Part shown: positions 9,842-17,351 of the stretch, piece after piece | Layout of the letters: each line of letters opens with the position of its first letter | How positions within the stretch are numbered: position 1 is the first letter of the stretch | From: Mycobacterium genavense ATCC 51234 | GTDB lineage: Bacteria > Actinomycetota > Actinomycetes > Mycobacteriales > Mycobacteriaceae | Length of the DNA stretch: 64,000 bases | Assembly: GCF_000526915.1 (NCBI RefSeq) | Contig: NZ_JAGZ01000001.1 | Coordinates: 496,001-560,000 of the forward strand | Direction of reading: 5' to 3' | The notes under the pieces: model-generated | The model's database searches: none | What the model was told of the DNA's origin: nothing | The model's input: only the letters and a program-made list of their open reading frames with translations | Position numbers and translations under genes: made by a program

Positions 9842-11338
9842 CTACGGCATGATGACGGTCCGGCTCACCGGCTCGGCGGCGGCCTGTCGGGCCGACAGCG
9901 CCCGGAGCAGGGCCGCCAGCAAGGCGTCGCGAGTCTCGCGGGGGTCGATGAGCTCGTCGAATCCCATGCTTTCGGCCGAGCGATAGGACGCTTGCAACTC
10001 GGCGTCACGCAGCTTCGCCGTGACGTCCTCGCCGGCGTGCGTCGCCCGGCCCAGCGCGGCCGCGCTCATGGCGCCCATCGTGGCGCCGGGGTAGGCGAAG
10101 GTCGCGCTCTGGTGGTCGAAACCCAGCAGCGACATGTCCATCGACCCGAATCCGTATGCTTTGCGCAGCGTCACGTGCAGCTTGATGGTGCTGGCCGCCG
10201 TCTGGGCGGCGAACATCCGCGCGCCGGCACGCAGCACCCCGCTGCGCTCGGACCGGCTACCGGGCAGCATGCCGGGGTTGTCCGCGAAGAAGATGAGCGG
10301 CAGGTGGAACGAGTCGGCCACCATGATGAAATGCGCGGCCTTGTCCGCGGCCTCGGCGTCGATGGAGCCGGCGAGCACGTTGGGCTGGTTCGCGACGACC
10401 GCGACCGGGTGACCACCGAGATGGGCCAGCGCGCAGATGATCGCCTTGCCGTACTGGGGCTGGACTTCGAACCAGTCCGGCCGGTCGAAGACCACGTCGA
10501 GCACCGCGCGCATGTCGTACACGCGGCGGTTGTCGCGCGACACGATGTCGAGCAGTTCCGGCGTCGGCCGAGGCTCGCTGTCTTCGTCAGGGGGCAGCGG
10601 GCGGGGATACGACCACGCGCTGGGCGGGAAGTAGGACAGGTAACGCCGGATGTCGGCGATCACCGCTTCGTCGTCGTCGGCGACGTTGTGGATCACCCCG
10701 CTGGGCAAGGCGGTGACCGGCCCGCCGAGGTCCTCCTTCGAAATGTCTTCTCCGGTCGACTCTTTGACGACCGGTGGCCCCGCGGTGAAGATCGCGCCCT
10801 GCGTGCTCATGATCCGGAAGTCGCACACCGGGGCCACCAGGGCGCCATGCCCGGCCGAGGGGCCCAGCACCGCGGCGACGGTCGGCACCTTGCCCGAGCA
10901 CTGCGTCTGGGCGAGCAGGTCGGTGGGGGCGCGCTCGTAGTGCCCACCGCCGGGGCGAAAGCCGGCGCCTTCGAGCAGCATCACCAGCGGCGTCTTGTCG
11001 CGCAGCGCCAGCTCCCCGATGCGGTAGCGCTTGGAGTTGCCCCCGGGCCCGATGCTGCCGGCCAGGGTGGTGAAGTCTTCGGCGCCGAGCATCACCGGCG
11101 AGCCGTTGATCGAGCCCGAGCCAACCACCAGCCCGTCGGCCGCGATCTCGCCGCCGACGAGCGTGCCGATTTCGCGGAAGGTGCCCGGATCCAGGAGCAG
11201 CTCGATGCGGGCGCGGGCGTCGAGCTTACCCTTGCCGCGATGCTTCTCGAGCCGCTCGGGCCCGCCCATGCCCCACGCGTGGCGGCGCCGACGGTCGAGG
11301 TCGGTGAGCGTCTCCTCCCAATCCGGGGGTTTTGTCAT
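9842..11338 (-). CDS. Acyl-CoA carboxylase carboxyltransferase (beta) subunit
   Basis: A 498-residue biotin-dependent carboxyltransferase (AccD/PccB type) that would transfer CO2 from carboxybiotin to an acyl-CoA. Two crotonase-fold halves are visible. The N-terminal half contains AGSIGPGGNSKRYRI and the oxyanion-loop glycines in GAGFRPGGGHYERAP (residues about 124-138). The C-terminal half contains ADNPGMLPGSRSE near 350 and the second oxyanion region FGYPGATMG-like at FAYPGATMG near 420. A biotin carboxylase partner is not in the window. AGGAAAG precedes ATG 11338. It is divergent from the LLM oxidoreductase. Confidence 0.9.
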   Translation of the reverse strand: MTKPPDWEETLTDLDRRRRHAWGMGGPERLEKHRGKGKLDARARIELLLDPGTFREIGTLVGGEIAADGLVVGSGSINGSPVMLGAEDFTTLAGSIGPGGNSKRYRIGELALRDKTPLVMLLEGAGFRPGGGHYERAPTDLLAQTQCSGKVPTVAAVLGPSAGHGALVAPVCDFRIMSTQGAIFTAGPPVVKESTGEDISKEDLGGPVTALPSGVIHNVADDDEAVIADIRRYLSYFPPSAWSYPRPLPPDEDSEPRPTPELLDIVSRDNRRVYDMRAVLDVVFDRPDWFEVQPQYGKAIICALAHLGGHPVAVVANQPNVLAGSIDAEAADKAAHFIMVADSFHLPLIFFADNPGMLPGSRSERSGVLRAGARMFAAQTAASTIKLHVTLRKAYGFGSMDMSLLGFDHQSATFAYPGATMGAMSAAALGRATHAGEDVTAKLRDAELQASYRSAESMGFDELIDPRETRDALLAALLRALSARQAAAEPVSRTVIMP

Positions 11339-11424
11339 GCTTCTTTCCTACCTCTGAGGGGAAGCGGTCGCGCGTCCAGATCAGCAGGGTCATATACTGG
11401 ATTGCTTACTGTAAAGTTAACCGC

Positions 11425-12460
11425 ATGCCTGATGGCCCCCAACTCAAGATCGACGGCGGCATCCCCAATCGTCTCGAACGCGTGGTTGAGGTGGTCGGCA
11501 ACCTGGAACAACAGGGATACGACGGGGGCTGGACGGCCGAAACCAGTCACGACCCGTTTCTGCCGCTGCTGCTGGCTGCCGAGCACACATCGCATCTCGA
11601 GCTCGGCACCAACATCGCGGTGGCGTTCGCGCGCAATCCGCTGATCGTCGCCAACGTCGCCTGGGACCTGCAGGCGTACTCGGGGGGGGGGGGGGGGGGG
11701 CCGCTTCATTCTCGGCTTGGGCACCCAGATCCAGCCCCACATCGAGAAACGATTCAGCATGCCGTGGAGCCATCCCGCCCACCGGATGCGGGAATTCGTC
11801 TCCGCGCTGCACGCCATCTGGTCCGCCTGGAACGGCGAGGCCAAGCTGAATTTCGAGGGCGACTTCTACACCCACAAGATCATGACGCCGATGTTCACCC
11901 CGGAGCAGCACCCGTACCCGGTGCCGAAGGTGTTCATCGCCGCGGTCGGTGAGGTGATGACCGAGATGTGCGGGGAAGTCGCCGACGGACACCTCGGCCA
12001 CCCGATGGTCTCGAAGCGTTACCTCAACGAGGTGACCGTGCCGGCGCTGCTGCGTGGGATGGCGCGCAGCGGGCGCGACCGCGGCGACTTCGAAGTGTCG
12101 TGCGAGGTGATGGTGGCGACCGGAGAAAGCGACGCCGAGCTGGCGGCGGCCATGACCGCCGCGCGCAAGCAGATCGCCTTCTACGGTTCCACGCCCGCCT
12201 ACCGCAAAGTGCTTGAGCTGCATGGCTGGGGCGACCTGCACGCCGAGCTGAATCGCCTGTCCAAGCAAGGCGAATGGGACGCGATGGGCTCGCTGATCGA
12301 CGACGACATGCTGGGAACGTTCGCTGTCGTCGGCCGCGTGGACGAAGTCGGCGCCGCGCTGAAAAGCCGGTGTGAGGGCGTGGTCGACCGCGTGCTGCCG
12401 ATCTTCTACGCCGCTTCGGCGTCCTGTATTACCGCTGCAATGAAGGAGTTTCGCCAGTGA
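11425..12460 (+). pseudogene. LLM-class F420-dependent oxidoreductase, split by a poly-G tract
   Basis: The two halves form one luciferase-like monooxygenase fold protein of about 340 residues, resembling TIGR03617-type F420-dependent oxidoreductases of mycobacteria. The first half runs from ATG 11425 to LQAYSGG at 11681, and the second continues in the +1 frame with LGTQIQPHIEKRF from about 11708 to TGA 12458-12460. The interruption is a run of 19 G at 11682-11700 where protein alignment logic (YSGGRFILGLG) predicts six. The stop overlaps the P450 start (GTGA), so the two belong together. Everything outside the tract looks intact, and changing tract length by a suitable number would restore the gene. 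Confidence 0.85.
11682..11700. repeat. Homopolymer tract G19
   Basis: Nineteen consecutive G inside a coding region. The conserved reading across it needs only about six, so the run is about 13 bases too long and shifts the frame by +1. It may be a slippage-prone contingency tract or an assembly artefact. Confidence 0.95.
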
Positions 12461-13692
12461 GCACAACGACGATGGACGATGCCGGAAGGCTATTGGCAGA
12501 TCCGTTGGCGTACACCGACGAGACGCGGCTGCACGCGGCGCTGGCTCACCTGCGTGCCACCGCTCCGGTGTCGTGGGTGGAGGTGCCGGACTACAAGCCG
12601 TTCTGGGCGATCACCAAACACGCCGCCATCATGGACATCGAGCGGCAGAACATGCTGTTCACCAACTGGCCCCGCCCGGTGCTGACCACCACGGTCGGCG
12701 ACGAGTTGCAGGCCAGCGCCGGGGTGCGCACGCTGATTCACATGGACGACCCGCAACACCGGGTGGTCCGCGCGATCGGCTCGGACTGGTTTCGGCCAAA
12801 AGCCATGCGCGCGATGAAGGTACGCGTCGACGAACTCGCCAAGATCTACGTCGACAAGATGCTGGCCGTCGGGCCGGAATGCGACTTCGTCCAGCAGGTC
12901 GCGGTGAACTATCCGCTCTACGTGATCATGTCGCTGCTGGGCATCCCGGAGTCCGACTTCGCCCGGATGCTCAAGCTCACCCAGGAGCTGTTCGGCAGCG
13001 AGGACAGCGAATTCAAGCGCGGCACCTCGAATGCGGACCAGATTCCGGCGCTGCTCGATATGTTCGGCTACTTCAACGACGTCACGGCGTCACGGCGGGC
13101 GAACCCGACCGAGGACCTGGCGTCGGCCATCGCCAATGCCCGCGTCGACGGAGAACCGCTGTCCGACATCGACACCGTGTCCTACTACCTGATAGTGGCC
13201 ACCGCGGGTCACGACACCACCAGCGCGACCATTTCCGGCGGGATGCAGGCACTCATCGAGAACCCGGACCAGCTGGACCGCCTGCGCAACAACCTGGATC
13301 TGATGCCGCTGGCCACCGAGGAGATGATCCGCTGGGTCACTCCGGTCAAGGAATTCATGCGGACCGCCAACGAGGACACCACCGTGCGCGGAGTACCGAT
13401 CGCCGCGGGGGATTCCGTGCTGCTGTCCTACGTGTCGGCCAACCGCGACGAGGAAGTCTTCGACGACCCGTTCCGCATCGACGTATCGCGTGACCCCAAC
13501 AAGCATCTGGCCTTCGGCTACGGTGTGCACTTCTGCATGGGGGCCGCGCTGGCCCGGATGGAAGTCAACAGCTTCTTCTCCGAGCTGCTGCCCAGACTCA
13601 AATCGATTGAGCTGACCGGGGATCCGGAATTGGTCGCCACGACATTCGTCGGCGGCCTCAAGCACCTGCCGGTGCGCTACTCGCTGATCTGA
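12457..13692 (+). CDS. Cytochrome P450
   Basis: A 411-residue bacterial class I P450, a soluble heme monooxygenase that receives electrons from a ferredoxin. Visible motifs: the I-helix oxygen-activation site AGHDTT near residue 250, the K-helix ExxR in EEMIRW near 289, and the heme-binding loop FGYGVHFCMG with the proximal Cys near 360. The GTG start overlaps the stop of the LLM oxidoreductase, indicating translational coupling; both could oxidise the same lipid or sterol-like substrate (inference). There is no lesion. The CYP subfamily cannot be fixed without alignment. Confidence 0.93.
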   Translation: MSTTTMDDAGRLLADPLAYTDETRLHAALAHLRATAPVSWVEVPDYKPFWAITKHAAIMDIERQNMLFTNWPRPVLTTTVGDELQASAGVRTLIHMDDPQHRVVRAIGSDWFRPKAMRAMKVRVDELAKIYVDKMLAVGPECDFVQQVAVNYPLYVIMSLLGIPESDFARMLKLTQELFGSEDSEFKRGTSNADQIPALLDMFGYFNDVTASRRANPTEDLASAIANARVDGEPLSDIDTVSYYLIVATAGHDTTSATISGGMQALIENPDQLDRLRNNLDLMPLATEEMIRWVTPVKEFMRTANEDTTVRGVPIAAGDSVLLSYVSANRDEEVFDDPFRIDVSRDPNKHLAFGYGVHFCMGAALARMEVNSFFSELLPRLKSIELTGDPELVATTFVGGLKHLPVRYSLI

Positions 13693-13699
13693 GTCGGTC

Positions 13700-13882
13700 T
13701 CGACTCCAACTTCGGCCGCGCATCGGGCTCGCCGACCAGTTGGTGTGGCTGGCGTCCGGCGCGTTCGACTGGACGTCCGGCGAGTACTAGGCGAAACACC
13801 AGATCGCCAAGGCGGGTCGCCTGGCGGCCGATCCGCGGCGGCCCGTGAGCTGTGGGAACGCGCCGCGGCCAGGCCCGGCTGA
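13700..13882 (+). pseudogene. C-terminal remnant of a short-chain dehydrogenase
   Basis: Downstream of the P450, pieces in different frames resemble an SDR C-terminus: GLADQLVWLASGAFDWTSGEY, an in-frame TAG, AKHQIAKAGRLAADP, then after a shift AARELWERAAARPG and a stop at 13880-13882. No Rossmann N-terminus is present. It carries at least one nonsense and one frameshift change, so this is a decayed fragment. The family is inferred from the tail pattern only. Confidence 0.5.
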
Positions 13883-13906
13883 GCCGACAGCAGCGCGCAC
13901 TTTCGA

Positions 13907-13929
13907 TATTGATTAGTATCTAATCAATA
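13907..13929. promoter_or_regulatory. TetR operator (23-bp inverted repeat)
   Basis: TATTGATTAG and CTAATCAATA form perfect 10-base arms around a TAT centre. It ends 9 bases before the first ATG of the tetR gene, where a repressor bound to its own promoter would sit. A GATTAG/CTAATC AT-rich core in otherwise GC-rich DNA supports a real site. Confidence 0.8.
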
Positions 13930-13938
13930 CCAGCGAGT

Positions 13939-14565
13939 ATGCTACCGGGCATGTCGCCGGTCAAACCGCCCCGCACTCGGCCCACTCGTGACGAGGTGCG
14001 CGACCGGATCCTGGATGCGGCCGCGAAAGTGTTCGCCGCCGAAGGGTTCGCCGGTGCCACCATCGACGCGGTCGGCCAGGCCGCAGGCTTCACGAAGGGC
14101 GCGGTCTACTCGAACTTCGAGTCCAAGGACGAGCTGTTCCTGGCTTTGCTCGATCGCGAGTTCGAGCTGCGCGGCGCGCAGATCGCGACGGTGCTCGACG
14201 GCAGCGGCGGTGACACCGGTTTTGCCGCAAGCGACTTGAGTCGTTCGGTGCTCGACTCGGTTCGTGACCATTCCGACTATTACGTCCTGTTGGTTTAGTA
14301 TTGGCTGCGTGCGCAGCGTGATCCGCAGCTGCGCGAACGTCTGATCGAACGTCGTCGCGCCGCCGCTGACCAGGCGTTTCACCTCGTCAGATCAACCGAT
14401 ACCGTGCCCTCGGATCGCCGGCTCACCGACCTCGCTCAGCTCGTCGTCACCCTGAATCTGGGCGTCGCGATGAAAGAGGTCTTGCGCCCCGGAACCATCA
14501 ACCCCGACCTGCTGACCCAACTGTTCACCGCACTGCTGGAATCGGTTCCGGATTCCGGCCAATAG
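13939..14565 (+). pseudogene. TetR family regulator with an internal stop
   Basis: A TetR/AcrR repressor of about 208 codons. The N-terminal helix-turn-helix is clear (ILDAAAKVFAAEGFAG, then GFTKGAVYSNFESKDELF, residues about 24-67), with a variable ligand-binding C-terminus. An in-frame TAG at 14296-14298 interrupts the protein after YYVLLV, and the same frame continues cleanly (YWLRAQRDPQLRERL) to TAG 14563. A single GAG-to-TAG type change would explain it. The start is ATG 13939 or 13951; neither has a ribosome site, and the operator leaves room only for a near-leaderless message. It is followed by an ABC-type exporter pair that it probably controlled. Confidence 0.85.
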
Positions 14566-14577
14566 AAAGAGCCACGC

Positions 14578-15252
14578 ATGGATACAGACGAGTCGGACGC
14601 CGCCGCGCCGGTGATCGTCGCCACCGGATTGGGGGCGAGCGGCGAGCACGAACCATTGTTCTCCGGCGTCGATCTCGAGCTGACGCCGGGTTTCCACGCA
14701 ATTCAGATGCCGGGCGGCCCGGGTCAGACCACCTTGCTGCTGACCCTCGCGGGGCGTTTCAAGGCCACCCACGGCTCGCTGACCGTGCTCGGCGAAACGG
14801 CGCCGCACGCGATTCGGCGGCATTGCGCAATTGCCGCCTTCGACGACATCGACGACCTGGAGGAGTCGGTGACGGTCCAGACCGTGCTCGCCGAACAACG
14901 CCGATGGTTGGCGCCGTGGTACTCACTGGTGCCGCCGCAGAGCGGCCAGGCCGAGCTGGCCGAAGTTTTCGGTGAAACGCCGGCACCGCCGTCGGGGGCC
15001 TACATCGTCGAATTGTCGGACCTGGAGCTGTTTTTGCTGCGCATTACCCTGGCGCTGCTGTCGGATCGCCCGATCCTGGTGGTCGGCGACCTCGAGCAGG
15101 TTCGTGACAATTCCCGGCGCGCGATCGCGGTGGAGCGACTCGGCGCGATCGCCAAGCAACGCACCGTCGTCGTCGGAGTCACCAACCCACTCGGCGCCGA
15201 CGCGCCCGACCATCAACTTCACGATCACCGCATCCTGACCGGAGGGGACTGA
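14578..15252 (+). CDS. Degenerate ABC transporter ATP-binding protein
   Basis: A 224-residue protein with the outline of an ABC ATPase: an N-terminal strand set, a P-loop-like MPGGPGQTTLLLTLAGRF at residues 44-61, and a Walker B-like RPILVVGDLEQ near 162. The P-loop lysine is replaced by Gln50 and the LSGGQ signature is not recognisable (LSDLELFLLRITLALL), so ATP hydrolysis is doubtful. The gene is followed two bases later by a YhgE/Pip membrane protein; such pairs are common in mycobacteria behind a TetR regulator. It may act as a structural or regulatory partner. Confidence 0.75.
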   Translation: MDTDESDAAAPVIVATGLGASGEHEPLFSGVDLELTPGFHAIQMPGGPGQTTLLLTLAGRFKATHGSLTVLGETAPHAIRRHCAIAAFDDIDDLEESVTVQTVLAEQRRWLAPWYSLVPPQSGQAELAEVFGETPAPPSGAYIVELSDLELFLLRITLALLSDRPILVVGDLEQVRDNSRRAIAVERLGAIAKQRTVVVGVTNPLGADAPDHQLHDHRILTGGD

Positions 15253-15254
15253 CG

Positions 15255-17159
15255 ATGCTGGCTGGACTCGCATTCGGCTCGGAAATAAAGCGTTTCGGCC
15301 GCAATCGATTGACGCGCGTGGCCATCGTGGTGCTGATGCTGCTGCCGTTGGTGTACGGGGCGCTCTACCTGTGGGCGTTCTGGGATCCCTTCGGCCACAC
15401 CAGCAAAATGCCGGTGGCCCTGGTCAACTCGGACCGTGGCGCCATGGTGTCCGGGGAGCAGTTCAACGCCGGTGCGGAGATCGCCAAGAGCCTGACCGCC
15501 GACGGCGGGTTGGACTGGCACGTGGTGGACTTAGCGCAAGCGCGCAGCGGAGTCGATCACGGCAAGTACTACTTCATGGTCGAACTGCCGCCCGACTTCA
15601 GTGAGGCAATCGCGTCGCCGGTGACCGGGCAGCCCAAGAAGGCCAACCTGATCGCCGTCTACAACGATGCCAACAACTACATTTCGACGCGCATCGGTCG
15701 CACCGCCATCAGCCAGGTGCTCAGTGCGGTGTCCGACCGGATCTCTGGGCAGGCGGTCAATCACATGCTGTCGGTGGTGGTTTCGTCCGGAGCGGGAATA
15801 AAGCAGGCGGCCGACGGGGCCGCCCGACTCGATGACGGGGCCGGTCAGCTGGTGGCCGGCCTTGACTCCGCCCGATCCGGTTCGGCCCAGCTTGCCACCG
15901 GCGCCCGGCAACTCTCGGACGGGATCAACCAGGCCACCGAGCCACTGCTGGCGATTTCCCAGGCGGTGTCGCAGATCGGCGGCAATACGCAGCAATTGCA
16001 ACAGGGTGCCAGCGCACTACAGCAGGCCAGTGACCAAATCGGTGCCATCAGCACGGCGCAAGACGCCGCCGCGAACGCGTTGTCATCGGTGATCGATCAG
16101 CTCTCGGCACGGCAGGATCCGTTGGCGAACAACCTGCGCGGCGTTCAGGATCAGCTCCGCGGCCACCAGTTCACACCGCAGATTCGCCAGCAGCTGATCG
16201 ACGCGCAAAACGCCGCGATCGCGATGACCACTTCGCTGCGCGCACCCGGCAGCCCGTTGGGCTCCGCCCTCGACCAAGTCGGCAACAAGGGACAGCAGCT
16301 GACGAGCAAGCTCACCCAACTTCGTGACGGAGCCCAGCAGGTCGCCTCCGGCAACGCCGGATTAGCCAGCGGCATTGCAAAACTCGACGATGGCGCCCAC
16401 CAGCTCAAGGCGGGATCGGCCGGGCTGTCGACCAAACTCGCCGACGGCGCCAAGCAGTTGCCCAACTGGACGGCCCAGCAGAAGGACGCGGTCGCCGACA
16501 CCATCGGCGGCCCGGTCCAACTCGACGCCTCACACGAGAACGCCGCGCCGAACTTCGGCACCGGTATGGCTCCGTTCTTCCTGACGCTGGCCTTGTTCTT
16601 CGGCGCACTGGTGCTGTGGATGGTGTTGCGGCCCTTGCAGAGCCGCGCGATCGCCGCGGAGGTGTTGGCAGTCCGCGTGGTGTTGGCCAGTTACCTGCCC
16701 GCGACCGCGATCGCGCTTTTCCAGGCGGTCATTCTCTACTGCGTGGTCCGATTCGCCCTCGGGATGCACGCGGTACACCCGGTGGCGATGCTGGCGTTCA
16801 TGGTCCTCATCTCCGGCGCATTCGTGGCCGCGACACAGGCGCTCAACGCGCTCGTCGGGCCGGCGGTGGGCCGGGTGTTGATCATGGCCCTGCTGATGCT
16901 GCAACTCGTCAGCGCCGGCGGCATGTATCCCGTGGAGACCACGTCGCGACCCTTCCAGATTTTGCATCGCTTCGACCCGATGACTTACGGAGTCAATGGC
17001 CTTCGACAGCTCATATTGGGCGGCATCGATGCCCGGCTCTGGCAGGCGATCGTCGTCCTGGTTGTCATAACGGTTGTCTCACTGGCGATTTCATCGCTGT
17101 CCGCACGAAGAAATCGAACCTGGAACGTCAGTCGGTTGATTCCGGCGATCAAAATGTAG
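15255..17159 (+). CDS. YhgE/Pip-type ABC-2 membrane protein
   Basis: A 634-residue membrane protein of the YhgE/Pip (ABC-2 type permease-like) family. One N-terminal helix (residues about 17-38) is followed by a long external region with repeated LxDGAxQLxxG coiled-coil units (residues about 180-410, for example DGAGQLVAGLDSA and ATGARQLSDGI), then five or so C-terminal helices (435-615). GGAGGGG at 15241-15247 precedes the ATG. With the degenerate ATPase it would form an envelope transporter or a surface-exposed scaffold. The substrate is unknown; the adjacent lipopeptide remnants suggest envelope lipid export. Confidence 0.88.
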   Translation: MLAGLAFGSEIKRFGRNRLTRVAIVVLMLLPLVYGALYLWAFWDPFGHTSKMPVALVNSDRGAMVSGEQFNAGAEIAKSLTADGGLDWHVVDLAQARSGVDHGKYYFMVELPPDFSEAIASPVTGQPKKANLIAVYNDANNYISTRIGRTAISQVLSAVSDRISGQAVNHMLSVVVSSGAGIKQAADGAARLDDGAGQLVAGLDSARSGSAQLATGARQLSDGINQATEPLLAISQAVSQIGGNTQQLQQGASALQQASDQIGAISTAQDAAANALSSVIDQLSARQDPLANNLRGVQDQLRGHQFTPQIRQQLIDAQNAAIAMTTSLRAPGSPLGSALDQVGNKGQQLTSKLTQLRDGAQQVASGNAGLASGIAKLDDGAHQLKAGSAGLSTKLADGAKQLPNWTAQQKDAVADTIGGPVQLDASHENAAPNFGTGMAPFFLTLALFFGALVLWMVLRPLQSRAIAAEVLAVRVVLASYLPATAIALFQAVILYCVVRFALGMHAVHPVAMLAFMVLISGAFVAATQALNALVGPAVGRVLIMALLMLQLVSAGGMYPVETTSRPFQILHRFDPMTYGVNGLRQLILGGIDARLWQAIVVLVVITVVSLAISSLSARRNRTWNVSRLIPAIKM

Positions 17160-17174
17160 GCAGAGAGGAACCAC

Positions 17175-17351
17175 ATGTCAGGTGTCCATCACTGTGCGAG
17201 TTGTACCTCCGATGTTGAACGCTCCCTTCGATTCTGGCGTTACGGCCTCGGCCTGACCCAGATGACCGACTACGAGTTCATCGGTGACTGGCCGGAGCTG
17301 TTCAGCGCGACCGACGGCGTGCTCGTCGGACTGATTGGAAAGGCGAAATGA
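17175..17351 (+). pseudogene. Truncated VOC (glyoxalase-like) protein
   Basis: A 58-codon frame with the N-terminal beta-alpha-beta unit of the vicinal oxygen chelate family (VHHCASCTSDVERSLRFWR, then GLGLTQMTDYEFIGDWPELF). A VOC domain needs about 115-140 residues, and here it ends abruptly as VGLIGKAK and overlaps the next start by ATGA. GAGAGGAA at 17163-17170 is a plausible ribosome site. It looks like the 5' stub left after deletion of the rest of the gene. Confidence 0.6.

Noticed and set aside
9992..11644. 550-codon plus-strand frame opposite the carboxylase
   Set aside because: Antisense shadow, no homology pattern, and no ribosome site.
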